Source: Aquila chrysaetos chrysaetos (Eukaryota > Chordata > Aves > Accipitriformes > Accipitridae). From it: a stretch of 64,000 bases of DNA. Positions 32,435 to 42,109 of this stretch are shown here, piece by piece. Below the pieces are notes generated by a model. That model ran no database searches. It was not told where the DNA came from and was given only the letters and a program-made list of their open reading frames with translations. Each line of letters opens with the position of its first letter. Within the stretch, counting starts at the first letter, position 1. The stretch is from contig NW_024470387.1 in the NCBI RefSeq assembly GCF_900496995.4, forward strand, positions 1 through 64,000. Reading direction: 5' to 3'. The position numbers and the translations under genes were made by a program.

Positions 32435-33330
32435 GGAACGGGTGTGCGCGGGGGCGGCAAGGGAAGGGCTGCCGCCGGGGAGCGCGGCGAGCCGAGCGGA
32501 GCGGAGCGGAGCGGAGCGGAGCGGGCTGCCCTGCCCTGCGCTGCCCTGCCCTGCGCTGCCCTGCCCTGCGCTGCCCTGCCCTGCCCGGGGGTGCCCGCGG
32601 GCCGAGCCCCTCCGCCGCGGCGGGCTGCTGAGGAGAGCGGCAGCGGCGGCGGCGGGCGAAGTCGGGCGGCGGAGGGGGCGGCGGCGAGGGCGGGGGGGGG
32701 CAGCGGGCGCCCCGCCGCCCGACTTCGCCCGCCGCCGCCGCCGCCGCCGCCTCCCCGGGCGGACCCTTCGCCGCCGCCGTGGCCGTGGCCGGCCGGCGGC
32801 GGGCGGTCCGGCGGCGCGACGCGCAAAGAGTTAAGGTGCCGTCCGGGGCGGGAGGCGGTGGGAGCGCGGTGCCCCTCTCCCTCTTTGCGGACTAGTTGGA
32901 GTGACGCTGCGATCGTCTCGTTTCCCTTCGAGCTTCGCCTGCTGCCGCCGCCGCTCCAGCGCCGAGCCGGGAGCCGGGGAGCGGAGAGCGCAGGCTGAGG
33001 CTCCGCCGACTCCTGCCGAGAAATCCCCCGTCTTTATGCCGTGATCTCCCAGCCCGGCCAGGCACCGGGGGCGCGGGGTGGGGTGGGGGGGACTGCGGGC
33101 TCTCGCCAGCCCTCCCGCCGCACACCTCTTCGGGGGGCTTCCCCCCCTCCTTCCTCCGGGGCGATTTGTCGGGCTCCCCCCCTCTTCTGCCAGCAGCGCC
33201 AGCAGCACCAGCAGCGCCAGCAGCGCCAGCAGCAGCAGCACCAGCAGCACCAGCAGCACCAGCAGCAGGGCTGTCCTCCCCTCTGTGCCGCCTCCTCCTC
33301 CTCCTCGGCATCGTGTATGCACAGCAACAA
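32435..33330. other. GC-rich CAG-repeat segment inside ERV1 5' region (copy A)
   Basis: About 0.9 kb of CpG-rich DNA with GAGCGGAGCGGA and CTGCCCTGCG tandem words (32,500-32,590) and a CAGCAGCGCCAGCAGCACC-type triplet repeat (33,188-33,268). It lies where ERV1 should have R, U5 and the primer-binding site, directly before the ERV1 leader. ORFs across the triplet run read poly-Gln or poly-Leu depending on strand; I call no gene. It looks like a host CpG-island or first-exon fragment, origin unknown. Copy B has it at 56,362-57,243 with fewer triplets. Confidence 0.55.
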
Positions 33331-33539
33331 AAAATATATCCCCAGCGCAGCCCTCGAGCCGAGACTGGAGCAGCTCACCGGATCTTTTTGGTCTCGGTAC
33401 TTTGATTAAGGCTTTGGTATTTGACTATTGACTCTGGATATGACCTTTTGATCTCCGATTGATTCTGCTTGGTATTCTGACTCAGGCTCTGATATCTGAC
33501 TTCCCGATTTCTGATTTTTGTATACTGAAGGCGTTGATA

Positions 33540-34494
33540 ATGGGAGCGGGACAGTCAAGTGAACTCCCTCAAAGATCACCTCTGGGGTGTGTTTTAAAGC
33601 ACTGGAAACAGCTGGGGGGTGTTTCGGGTAGTAACATGCGGAGAGAAGGTTTGATTTAATATTGTAATCATTGGTGGCCTCCGTATAAGCTCGATGAAGG
33701 GAAAAGTGGCCTGTGAATGGGACGCTAAATTGTAACACCATGTTAGAACTGATGTTATTTTTGAGACGGGAGCAGAAACGGGATGAAGTTATGTAGTGTG
33801 ATTTGTTCTTTACCTTAAAGAAATCATCCTGAGTGACAGAAGGATTGTGGAATTAATATACCACCCAGCGATCCTTTTGTGCTATCTTCAGAAAAAGAAG
33901 GAAACAAAAAAGGTGACAACAAGCTCAAAAAGTGTTGTTCCCCATGTGGTACTGGGCAAAGATGCTTCTACTGTGGATTTAAATAACTGGAAAATAGCAG
34001 CTGGGAGCTATCGGGGAAAACCCCGATCAAACAGCCCATGCTTTTGAAACAACGATTCAGACTCAGGATCCTGATTAGAAAGAGATACGAGTAATAATGA
34101 ATGTAGTTTTTGATAGTACAAAAAGAGATATGATCCGGAGGGTTGCTAAAACCCAGGTAAAAGCACAAGTGGCTTCTGGAGTATTGCAGGGAACAGTGGA
34201 ACAAAATTTTCCATCTGCTGATCCCAAATGAGATCCTAATAACTTGGCTCAGAGCAGACTGCTGGATCAATATTAAAAATGGATTCTATTCGGAATCAGA
34301 AATGCTATGCCTAAGGCAATTCAGATTAAAAGATGCTGCTAAGAAATATACTAATATGGATCCTGAGTCTGAAGAAGGAAAAGCTCAGTTGGCTCCTTTC
34401 TTTACAGGACAAGCCTCTGATGATACCAGAAAGAAATTACAAAAAATTACAAGGAGCAGTGACGTGCGGAAACAGACTCCACAACCAGCGGGAT
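33540..34494 (+). pseudogene. ERV1 gag, 5' part (copy A)
   Basis: Gag begins at 33,540 with MGAGQSSELPQRSPLG, a myristoylation-type Met-Gly start typical of retroviral matrix. The frame then breaks repeatedly (stop at 33,657-33,659 and others). A capsid C-terminal piece, NMDPESEEGKAQLAPFF, is readable near 34,355-34,410, similar to the gammaretroviral capsid end. At 34,495 gag is interrupted by an LTR in reverse orientation. It is non-functional as retroviral structural protein. Confidence 0.8.
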
Positions 34495-34985
34495 TGTAAA
34501 GCAGGTATGTTCATTCGGCGCTGGGCAGCACGGGGGGGTAGTCCCACCAAAGTCGTGCGCGCCCGACTCGGCAGTTCGCTTCAAGTTTATACAGTCAAGT
34601 GTTACATATTCACAATACGCCTATACATATGCATGACCTGTCCCCGCTTCATATTAAAATTAGCTCCGAGAGGTCATTTCCATAGTCTCCTCTCAACTGC
34701 GCTTGCGCAGTGCCTCTTTATGGTGGTCGTCTGGTGGTCGCAGAGATGAAGACAGATGACTCCTCTTCGTCACCGCTAGTGACCTCTTTTCTTGCGCGGG
34801 CTCGGTGCTTTCTTGGCATTCACCCAGGCCGCAAGACCAGTCTTGGCTGGCTCTTGGGGCCAGCTCTTCTTATCAAGGACTGTCTCTATGTCAGCTAATT
34901 TCAACAATGTAAGCGCTAAACATCATCTTTCATCCCCCTTTATTATGTCTACCGAGATTCTTTTGACTCCCCTTGTCTCAGCAGA
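34495..34985 (-). mobile_element. LTR family D with polypurine tract inside gag (copy A)
   Basis: In minus orientation an LTR of about 438 bp (34,932 to 34,495, TGAAAGATGATG to GCTTTACA) is preceded by a polypurine tract, AATAAAGGGGGA (34,933-34,944), and about 40 bp more of internal sequence. It interrupts ERV1 gag in both duplication copies. It is the 3' end of another provirus and not a clean solo LTR. No clear target-site duplication was seen. Confidence 0.7.
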
Positions 34986-35394
34986 TTCTTGAGACTGGGG
35001 AAAATTATTAGAAGTTGCTTGGGTGGCATATAGAAATAGAGATGAATTACAGAGTAAAAATGAATGCAAGGTTAACAGCTGCTCTGGAAGTAGCAGCTGG
35101 TGTGGGACGAAGCAGAGGAGTTATTCCTCGAGGAAGGGGATGTGGTCGAAGAATGGGATGAGGGAGAGGAACTGGACTGGGGTCACCAGTGGGATTCAGC
35201 CAGCCCCTGGGCCCGAATCAGTGTGCACGCTGTAAACAAGAAGGACACTGGAAAGGGGAACGTCCCCTGAGACCCGCAAGGTCACAAGTGATCCCAATTT
35301 CGACCGCACAATCTCAGCAAGTTCCCCTTTTCTTGGGAAAGTTGAGTAAAAAGTATCTGGCAGGGACCGGAGGGGAGTCTCCCAGCAGAACCTC
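34986..35394 (+). pseudogene. ERV1 gag nucleocapsid part (copy A)
   Basis: Gag resumes after the inserted LTR. A single zinc knuckle is readable at 35,220-35,265 as CARCKQEGHWKGER: the C-x2-C-x4-H part is intact, but the fourth ligand is Arg where the family has Cys. Upstream are Arg/Gly-rich stretches as usual for nucleocapsid, broken by frameshifts. Confidence 0.75.
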
Positions 35395-35755
35395 TGGTTA
35401 CAGCTAACCTGGGAGAACAGAAAATTGAATTTGTAGTTGACACTGGAGCCACCTTTTCAGTTTTAAACACCTTAAAGGGGGAATTAAGTTCTGAAGAAAT
35501 TAGTGGTGTTGGTGCGACAGGTGAACGAGAGACCAGACCCTTTTTTAAACCTTTGACAATGAAATTAGGAAAGCAATGGGTCACTCCTCAGTTTCTGTAT
35601 TTGCCAAATCCTCCTAAACCCCTGTTAGGGAGAGACCTACTTGAGAAATTGGAAGCAGAAATTAAATTTAAAAATGGTGAGATTAAAATTCTAATTCCAG
35701 AAACTGAACATATCGAAGCAGTGGCTTTGTTGTTACAGGACGGTCACCGAAAGTA
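35395..35755 (+). pseudogene. ERV1 protease (copy A)
   Basis: Retroviral aspartic protease. The active-site DTG is at 35,439-35,447 in the context FVVDTGATFSVLN, and the conserved C-terminal LLGRDLLEKL is at about 35,624-35,655. A stop at 35,753-35,755 separates it from RT, as expected for readthrough or after decay. This section is open in copy A but frameshifted beside the DTG in copy B. Confidence 0.8.
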
Positions 35756-36518
35756 GAGGATCATACCAGTCGAAGTAAATAATGCTGTAATTCCAGTCAT
35801 CTGGGCTGGGGAAGTTCCTGGTAAATCCAAAAGAGCGGAGCCTGTGAGAATTGATTTAAAGCCAGGATCGAGTCCGGTAAGAATTCAACAATACCCCCTA
35901 AAACTGGAAAGTCGGAAGGGGTTAGTACCGATAATACAAAAATTTCTAAAGTACAAATTGTTAATAGAATGTGAATCCAAATATAATACCCCAATCTTGC
36001 CTGTTAAAAAGGCTAATGGAAAAGATTACAGGCTGGTTCAAGACCTCAGAGCAATAAATCAAATAGTACAAGATATTCATCCAGTAGTAGCAAATCCTAA
36101 TACTTTGTTAACAACCCTAACAGAGAAACAAGAATGGCTCACAGTGTTAGACTTAAAAGATGCCTTCTTCTGTGTTCCCTTGGATCCCAATAGTCAAGAG
36201 CTTTTTGCTTTTGAATGGGAAAATCCTGAGACTGGGAGAAAAACACAATATACGTGGACAGTCTTGCCTCAAGGCTTTAAGAACAGCCCTACCATTTTTG
36301 GAAATCAACTGGCACGAGAATTAGAGATTTGGAAGAAAGCAAATAATCAAGGAATCTTGTTGCAATATGTGGATGATTTATTAATTGCAGCTGAGACAGA
36401 AGAACAATGCACACAGTTAACTATTAGCCTTTTTGAACTTTTGGGGAATTGGTGGATATCGAGTGTCAAAAGAAAAAGCCCAAATAACCCAGAAAGAAGT
36501 AACTTACTTGAGTTTTGA
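35756..36518 (+). pseudogene. ERV1 reverse transcriptase (copy A)
   Basis: Reverse transcriptase polymerase domain of gammaretroviral type. LPVKKANGKDYRLVQDLRAI, TVLDLKDAFFCVPLD, TVLPQGFKNSPT and the catalytic YVDD (36,366-36,377) are in one frame from 35,844. The frame slips near 36,448, so the thumb and connection continue in another frame (EVTYLSFEILKGQ). The catalytic core is thus complete in this copy, but the enzyme is truncated. Confidence 0.85.
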
Positions 36519-37735
36519 AATCCTGAAAGGACAGAGACAATCAGGAACTGAGAGAAAGGAGGCAATTGGACGTCTCCCTGAACCTAAGACTCTAAAAGAA
36601 TTGCGAGCATTTCTGGGAAGGGTTGGGTCGTGTCACCTGTGAATTGCAAATTATAGCTTGCTGGTCCGACCTTTATACGAGCAGCTCAAAACCTCAAACA
36701 ATGGATTTATAGGTTGGACTGATGCCGGGAAAGCTGCTTTCAAACAACTAAAAAAGGCTTGAATGGAGGCACCAGCCCTAGGCCTGCCAGATCTCACAAA
36801 GACATTTGAACTCTTTACTCATGAAAGAAAAAAGTATAGCTCTGGGTGTCCCTGGTCCAATATCTGGGACCAAGTCGGCGAGCTGTGGCCTACTTCTCAA
36901 AACAATTAGACAATGTGAGTCTGGGATGGCCCGGTTGTCTGAGAGCCATCGCTGCAGCTGTGCTATTGATCCAAGAAGCTCGCGAGTTCACCCTAGGACA
37001 AAGAATTACAGTGTACATTCCCCACATGGTGATCACTGTGCTCGAACAGAAAGGGGGGCATTGGTTATCCCCTAGTAGAATGCGGAAATACCAAGTGGTG
37101 TTGTTGGAGCAAGACGATGTTTACTTAAAAACTACTATTGTTAACCCTGCTGTGTTTTTAACAACTGATCAAGTTGAAGGAGAACCAGAACGTGACCGCC
37201 TGCAGACAATTGAAGAAGTCTATTCCAGCTGCCCAGATCTCTGAGACGCACCACTGGAAGAAGCGGATTGGGGGCTATATACCGACGGAAGCAGTTTCAT
37301 CCGTGAAGGAAAACGTTTATCAGGATATGTGGTAACCACTCCTGAAAAGGTAACTGAATCACGAGCTTTGCCTTCAAATGTATCTGCCCAAAAGGCTGAA
37401 TTGATAGCTCTCACTCGAGCACTGGAACGAAGTCAAGGAAGGCGAGTCAACATTTGGACAGACTCAAAGTATGCTTTTGGAGTAGTACATACACATGGAG
37501 CAATATGGAAAAAACAGGACTGTTATCTGCACAAGGAACCACCATTCAGCATGCAGAACAAATACTGAAATTGTTAGAAGCCATTCAAAAGCCAACAGCA
37601 GTCATGATAATGCACTGTAAAACACATCAGTCAGGTAGGACTGTCCCTGAAACAGGTAACCGATTGGCTGACAGAGCTGCTAAAGAGGCTGCAGAAAAAG
37701 ACATCCTAACACTAGTTCCAGAGAAAGTGTAAATT
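36519..37735 (+). pseudogene. ERV1 connection and RNase H (copy A)
   Basis: Connection domain pieces (LRAFLGRVGSCHL, then a stop at 36,640) and an RNase H domain with YTDGSS (about 37,276), AELIALTRAL and DSKYAFGVVH (about 37,459) are readable. Frames change at least twice, and stops at 36,640 and 37,242 break it. Non-functional. Confidence 0.8.
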
Positions 37736-38314
37736 TACCTAAAGATGCTCCAAATTATAATGAAAAAGGTGAAGAATTAGTTATTAAATTGCAGACTAAT
37801 AAAAACTGAAACAGGATGGGCTGTAACACCAACAGGTCAAATAATAGTCCCACCTGCAATAATGAGAGAAATTGCCCGGGCTGAACATAACAAAGTACAC
37901 TGGGGAAGAGAAAACCTTGTTAAGCATTTACAAAAGTGTATTTTGTAAGAGGTATGACAAAAATTATTTGAATAATTACAAGTAGATGTGAAATTTGTAT
38001 ATGTAATAATTCCAAAACCAATAATAAAATCATTTTTTTAATTACTAAGCAAGGAAATTCTCCAGGAAAATATTGGCAAATCGATTTTACAGAATTGCTT
38101 CAAAATGAAGGATATTGATATATCCTAGTTCTAGTTGATAGATGTACTGGGTAGCCTGAAGCTTCCCCTTGTCGCACCAACAGAGCAAGAGAAGTAGTTA
38201 TCATCATTGTTATAATCTGTGTCGCATTTAGCTGTCTTAAACAAGCTGTGACTCAACCTATGTTCAAGTGAGACTACTAAAAGACTTAGTAGCCTCAAAC
38301 AGAAAGGGGGGAAT
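37736..38314 (+). pseudogene. ERV1 integrase remnant, fused to env tail (copy A)
   Basis: Only the zinc-binding N-terminus (EHNKVHWGRENLVKHLQ near 37,880) and the first part of the core (YWQIDFTE, VLVDRCTG) survive, with stops. After about 38,200 the sequence jumps to a short env C-terminal tail and the polypurine tract AGAAAGGGGGG (38,301-38,312). Most of integrase and env is deleted. The same deletion is present in copy B. Confidence 0.75.
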
Positions 38315-38979
38315 TGATAGCATATTTCCATACATTCTGTATGGTATGTCTAAATATTTGGATGGTTTTAATATTTTGTACCAGCCGTGGAAACTGGTTT
38401 GCTGCTAGGTGACTGTAAAAGTGAGATCTGGTAAATAATTATTAGAAATCTTACACTAACGCTATGACTGAAACAATAGACAAGAGTATAGCCAAGCAAT
38501 TAACTGGTAGAGGTAGTTACTCCTAAGTTTTGCAGTTCTTTGCTCTTAGGACTACATGTTCCTGTACGCTAGATGAGAGCAATGCTGAAACGGACCACAT
38601 GTGATTGAAGCTGCGTTAAGCTTCAAGATCAAAGAACAATGACAGGAATAAGGACTTCAAGGACAGCCGACAAGAACTTCCCATGGGTCGGTGGTCGCAA
38701 AAGCAGCCCTTCGACTCAAAGGGATCCTTCATTGCGCGTGATCGGATGTAGGCAGTACAGTACTGCGATAATCAGTTCCAATCATTTTTATGTATATGTA
38801 TCCTAATCGGACTAATAGGCAATTAGTTATTCTATATAACCTGTTTGTGCTAAAGCTGTGGCATGCACGCTAGGTGGAACCATCCCCCGCGCACCCAGCG
38901 CTGCAATAAAGAATGCCTGCTTTCTAAAACTCCAAAACGAGTCCCGGAGGGTTTCTTCTACCGGCTTTTCGGTATCACA
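38315..38979 (+). mobile_element. ERV1 3' LTR (family A), copy A
   Basis: 665 bp, TGATAGCATATTTCC to CGGTATCACA, right after the polypurine tract; AATAAA at 38,905-38,910. The following bases GCAAG may pair with GCAGG before the 5' LTR fragment. Confidence 0.9.
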
Positions 38980-39299
38980 GCAAGTGGCCTGCGGAGATGG
39001 GGGAGACAGCGGGGTGAGACGGACCCACTGAGCCTCCCTGCCCGGCCGAGCCCCCCCTCCAGCCAGGCAGCCCCTGCTGGTGACACGGCCGTCACCGCAC
39101 GCAGCGCCGGGGTGGCGTGGGCAGGATGGGACTGCGAGAGGGACACCTCCGGGGTCCACAGCTGTCCCCGCTGCCAGGGGACACGCGGTGCCTGGGGGGC
39201 ACAACGTTGGGGACGCAGCGTCCGCCGGCGCTGGGGACAGCGCCACAGCCAGCGGGTGTCCGCAGGGGCTGGTGCGGCGAGATCCCAGGCACGGCCAGC

Positions 39300-39780
39300 C
39301 CTTGGGTTGTCCCCAAACACGGCCATCCCCTGGGATGTCCCCTCATGTCCCCAGCCTGGCCAGGGCCTGGGTGTCCCCTTGTGTCCCCAACGTGTCCATC
39401 CCTTGGGATGTCCCCAACCTCTCCATCCCTCGGCGTGTCTCCACCATGTCCCCAACCTGTCCAGCCTCTGCATGTCCCCAGCTTGGTCATCCCTTGGGGC
39501 GTCCCCTTGTGTCCCCAGACTGTCCACCCCTGGGGTGTCCCCGTTTCCCCAGCCTGTCTGTCCCCTGGGGTGTCCCCTTGTGTCCCCAGACTGTCCACCC
39601 CTGGGGTGTCCCCCGTGTCCCCAGCCTGTCTGTCCCCTGGGGTGTCCCCTTGTGTCCCCAACCTGTCCATCCCTGGGGTGTCCCCGTTTCCCCCAACATG
39701 TCCACCCCCGGGGTGCCCCTCCCCGTTCCCAGCCTGTCCACCCTCGGGCTGCCCCCGCCGTGTCCCCAGGGTGGCCGCCC
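39300..39780 (+). repeat. GTGTCCCC minisatellite (copy A)
   Basis: Irregular units of about 30-33 bp like CCTGGGGTGTCCCC-TGTCCCCAGCCTGTC. Longer than in copy B (63,206-63,605). Probably in intron 1 of the minus-strand gene whose exon 1 is at 39,816-39,988. Confidence 0.8.
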
Positions 39781-39815
39781 CCCCCCTCTCCCCCCAGTCC
39801 CGCCGCAGCCCTCAC

Positions 39816-39988
39816 CCAGGCAGTAGGCGCCCCGTAGGGCGGGGGGGCCGGAGCAGGGGGGGGGGGTCCCCGCGGCGGGGCCGCAGCAGGTCGCCGAGGG
39901 CCGCCGCGTCCCAGCGGTACAGCAGGTCCAGCAGCGCCAGCCCCGGCACCCGCAGCGCCACGTTGGCCACCGCCTCCAGCCGCGCCAT
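39816..39988 (-). CDS. First coding exon of unidentified gene (copy A)
   Basis: Minus-strand ATG at 39,988 in good context (CCGGCCATGGCG) opens MARLEAVANVALRVPGLALL and then DLLYRWDAAALGDLL, a Leu-rich, probably helical segment, and ends at donor CCTGG|GTGAGG (39,816/39,815). It lies at the downstream edge of a CpG island with YY1-type motifs in the matching orientation. The same exon occurs in copy B (63,648-63,817); the only length difference is three bases in a C run, which keeps the frame. I do not recognise the protein. Later exons are not visible: downstream there is a minisatellite and then ERV1. Confidence 0.6.
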
Positions 39989-40560
39989 GGCCGGGGGGGG
40001 TCGGGGAAGGGGGTCCGGGGTTGGGGGGGGGTCCCCGCGTCCCGCAGCCCCGCCCGGGGGGACAGGGGGGACCCCCGACGCCGCCCCGGCCGGCTCCTCC
40101 GGCCCGGCAGGGGGCGCGCGTCCCGCGCCCAGCAGGGGCCCGTCTGCCTCTCGCCGGGGCCCGGCCGCCTCCCGCCGGGAGCTCCCTCTCCCGCTTCTCC
40201 CCTCTCCCGCTTCTCCCGCTCCCGCCGCCGCGGCCGACCCGGTCCCTCCGCCACTTTCGCTTTCTCCCGCCCCGCCCCTACGCCCAGCGCGCAGCGGTGA
40301 GGCCTGGCGCCGGGGCGGTGCGCTGACGCTGCGCCCGCCATCTTAGGAGAGGGCGCGGCACCGTTTCCTCCACTAGGCCTTCCGCCACCTTGGCTAAGGG
40401 CAACGCGCCGGCGGCGGGGAGTGCGCGCGGCCATCTTGGGGAGGAGGGGCGCTGCTCTGCGGTGACGTCGCTCCCGCCCAGCCCCGCGTCAGCCATCTTG
40501 GGTGAGGGCAGGCGGTGAGGGCAGGCTCTGGCCGCCATTTTGGTAGGGGAATCGGGGAGG
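39989..40560 (-). promoter_or_regulatory. CpG-island promoter with YY1 cluster and CRE
   Basis: CpG-dense DNA upstream of the minus-strand exon. GCCATCTT/GCCATTTTG motifs at 40,337-40,345, 40,430-40,438, 40,492-40,500 and 40,531-40,542 are YY1 sites in minus-strand orientation. A CRE half-palindrome TGACGTCG is at 40,463-40,470. YY1 sites near starts commonly mark TATA-less housekeeping promoters. Confidence 0.6.
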
Positions 40561-41069
40561 GGGGGGCCTGGGGTCCCCTGCCCCCAGAGGGGTCAAATGG
40601 GGGCCTCAAGGATTGTCCGGGACCCTCAGGGGGTCGCCTGAGATCCCTTGGGATCAGCTGGGGTCCTCCGGGACCAGATGGGGCCCTCTGGGGTTGGCTG
40701 GGGTAATGTGGGCTCAAGCGGGGGTCCTCTGGGAATGGGGGGGACCCCATGGGAATATCTGGAGTTCTGGGGGTCGGCTGGGGCTGGGGCTGGGGGGGAC
40801 CCCCCAGCATCGGCTGGGATCAGTGGGGACCTCGAGGATGGGGTCCCTGTGAGCCCCATCCCTCCGGGGTCTCAGGGGCCGGCCGGCGCCGCTGTGGGGG
40901 GACGAACTGGGGGGTCCCATGGCAGGTCCCATCCGCACAGAGAGGTTGTGGCTGGTTTGGCACAGCCCCCTCCTCCCCCTCCCCAGGGCAGTGTGGGGCC
41001 AGGGCTGCCAAATTGTGGGGGACGGATGCTCCTCTGGCCTTGGGGTGCACTGGAGAGGTCAGGGATGGT
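40561..41069. other. G-rich degenerate repeat, no gene seen
   Basis: Loose repetition of GGGGTCCTCTGGGA-like words; no supportable ORF. Near 41,069 the composition switches to AT-rich retroviral sequence. Confidence 0.5.
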
Positions 41070-41392
41070 GTGAAATATGTTCCCCTGATTTGTGTCAATA
41101 TAAAACAATGCTAGGGCCGCATGGTGAAATGTGACCCTCTCTGCATATGTAATTTTAAACCGTTTTGCTTGATCTTGTATAACCATAGGCCTAAGGGAAG
41201 TAGGAGAGTATGTACATAGTTCTTGCTTCCTGCAAAAGCCATATAACAGTAGGAAATTACGAAAGTTGGAAACGAAATAAAATCAGACATCAAGTAGAAA
41301 TCGAAAAATACTTTACACGGTCTCTCGGAAGCAGTGGAATCCTATAGTTGCAAAAGAATTTGCAAAGGTTTAAAGAAAAAAGGGGGGGGGAT
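41070..41392 (+). mobile_element. 3' internal remnant of ERV family E
   Basis: AT-rich sequence ending in a polypurine tract, AAAAAAGGGGGGGGG (about 41,375-41,390), directly before the LTR at 41,393. It has no open frame; its position suggests the env tail and untranslated region. Confidence 0.6.
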
Positions 41393-42109
41393 TGATATGG
41401 AGAACAAACTGCTTATTGCTTAATGATAGTCTCTCTGTAACTTTACATACCAAGGACTGGTGTTTGTCAAGGATTAAGCCTGTCAGAGACTGGTACTTAG
41501 GAATGATGAGCAAGAAGGAACCAAGAGCGATGACAAGACTTAATTAAGTGTTCGATGAATTTACAATCTTGTTAAGAAGGCACAAGTAGAGGCCTTGCTT
41601 GAATAGATAAGGCCGGAAAAGATAAGAACTCCTGCCTTTGTTCCCATCCTTGTAGGTAATTTAGCTTAAACTAACCATATGGTTCTATACCACTAATGAG
41701 AACTTAGATAATAAGAACACAAACAAGCACTAGGGTATCAAAACATGTAAAGGACCGTACTGCGCAGAATCACCTGAGGAGGGTCAAATAGCGGACAAGT
41801 GAGGAAGACTATGGAGGACCACCAGAGGACTCCTGAAGACCACCAGAGACCTTCAATGCGCCTGCATAAAGGACACTTGCATATGCTAATAGTTTCCCGG
41901 AAAAGTAATGAATATGTATAACATTTCTCAGGAATCTAGTGAACATGTATGTAGAACCTGTACTTAACCTGCACAATTAGACCTGACGGGGTGTGCCTTG
42001 GTAGAGCAGAGGCTCCGGGTGCACCCAGCGCTGTTTGCTTACCTCTATTCGTGTAATAAACCGTAAACTTTAATTAGAATCCTGGTTTTGGACATGATCA
42101 TTTTTCACA
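41393..42109 (+). mobile_element. Full LTR, family E, spanning the duplication junction
   Basis: 717 bp, TGATATGGAGAACAAAC to ATTTTTCACA, with AATAAA near 42,053. From 41,840 on it equals 22,565-22,834. It therefore holds the joint between copies A and B. Confidence 0.85.

Larger units (their letters stand above)
22565..41839 (+). repeat. Tandem segmental duplication, copy A
   Basis: Copy A is 19.3 kb and collinear with 41,840-64,000. Matching landmarks lie at a constant offset of 19,275 bp from 22,565 to about 27,750, then at larger offsets because of array expansion and an ERV insertion in copy B (20,918 at the plus-strand protamine-like gene; 23,906 at the ERV1 3' LTR). The left boundary lies inside an LTR of the family found complete at 41,393-42,109. 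Copy A alone carries the nested LTR at 31,162-31,819. Confidence 0.9.

Noticed and set aside
33041-33409. Poly-Gln and poly-Leu ORFs over the CAG run
   Set aside because: All frames of the triplet repeat are open; no flanking conserved protein sequence and length varies between copies.
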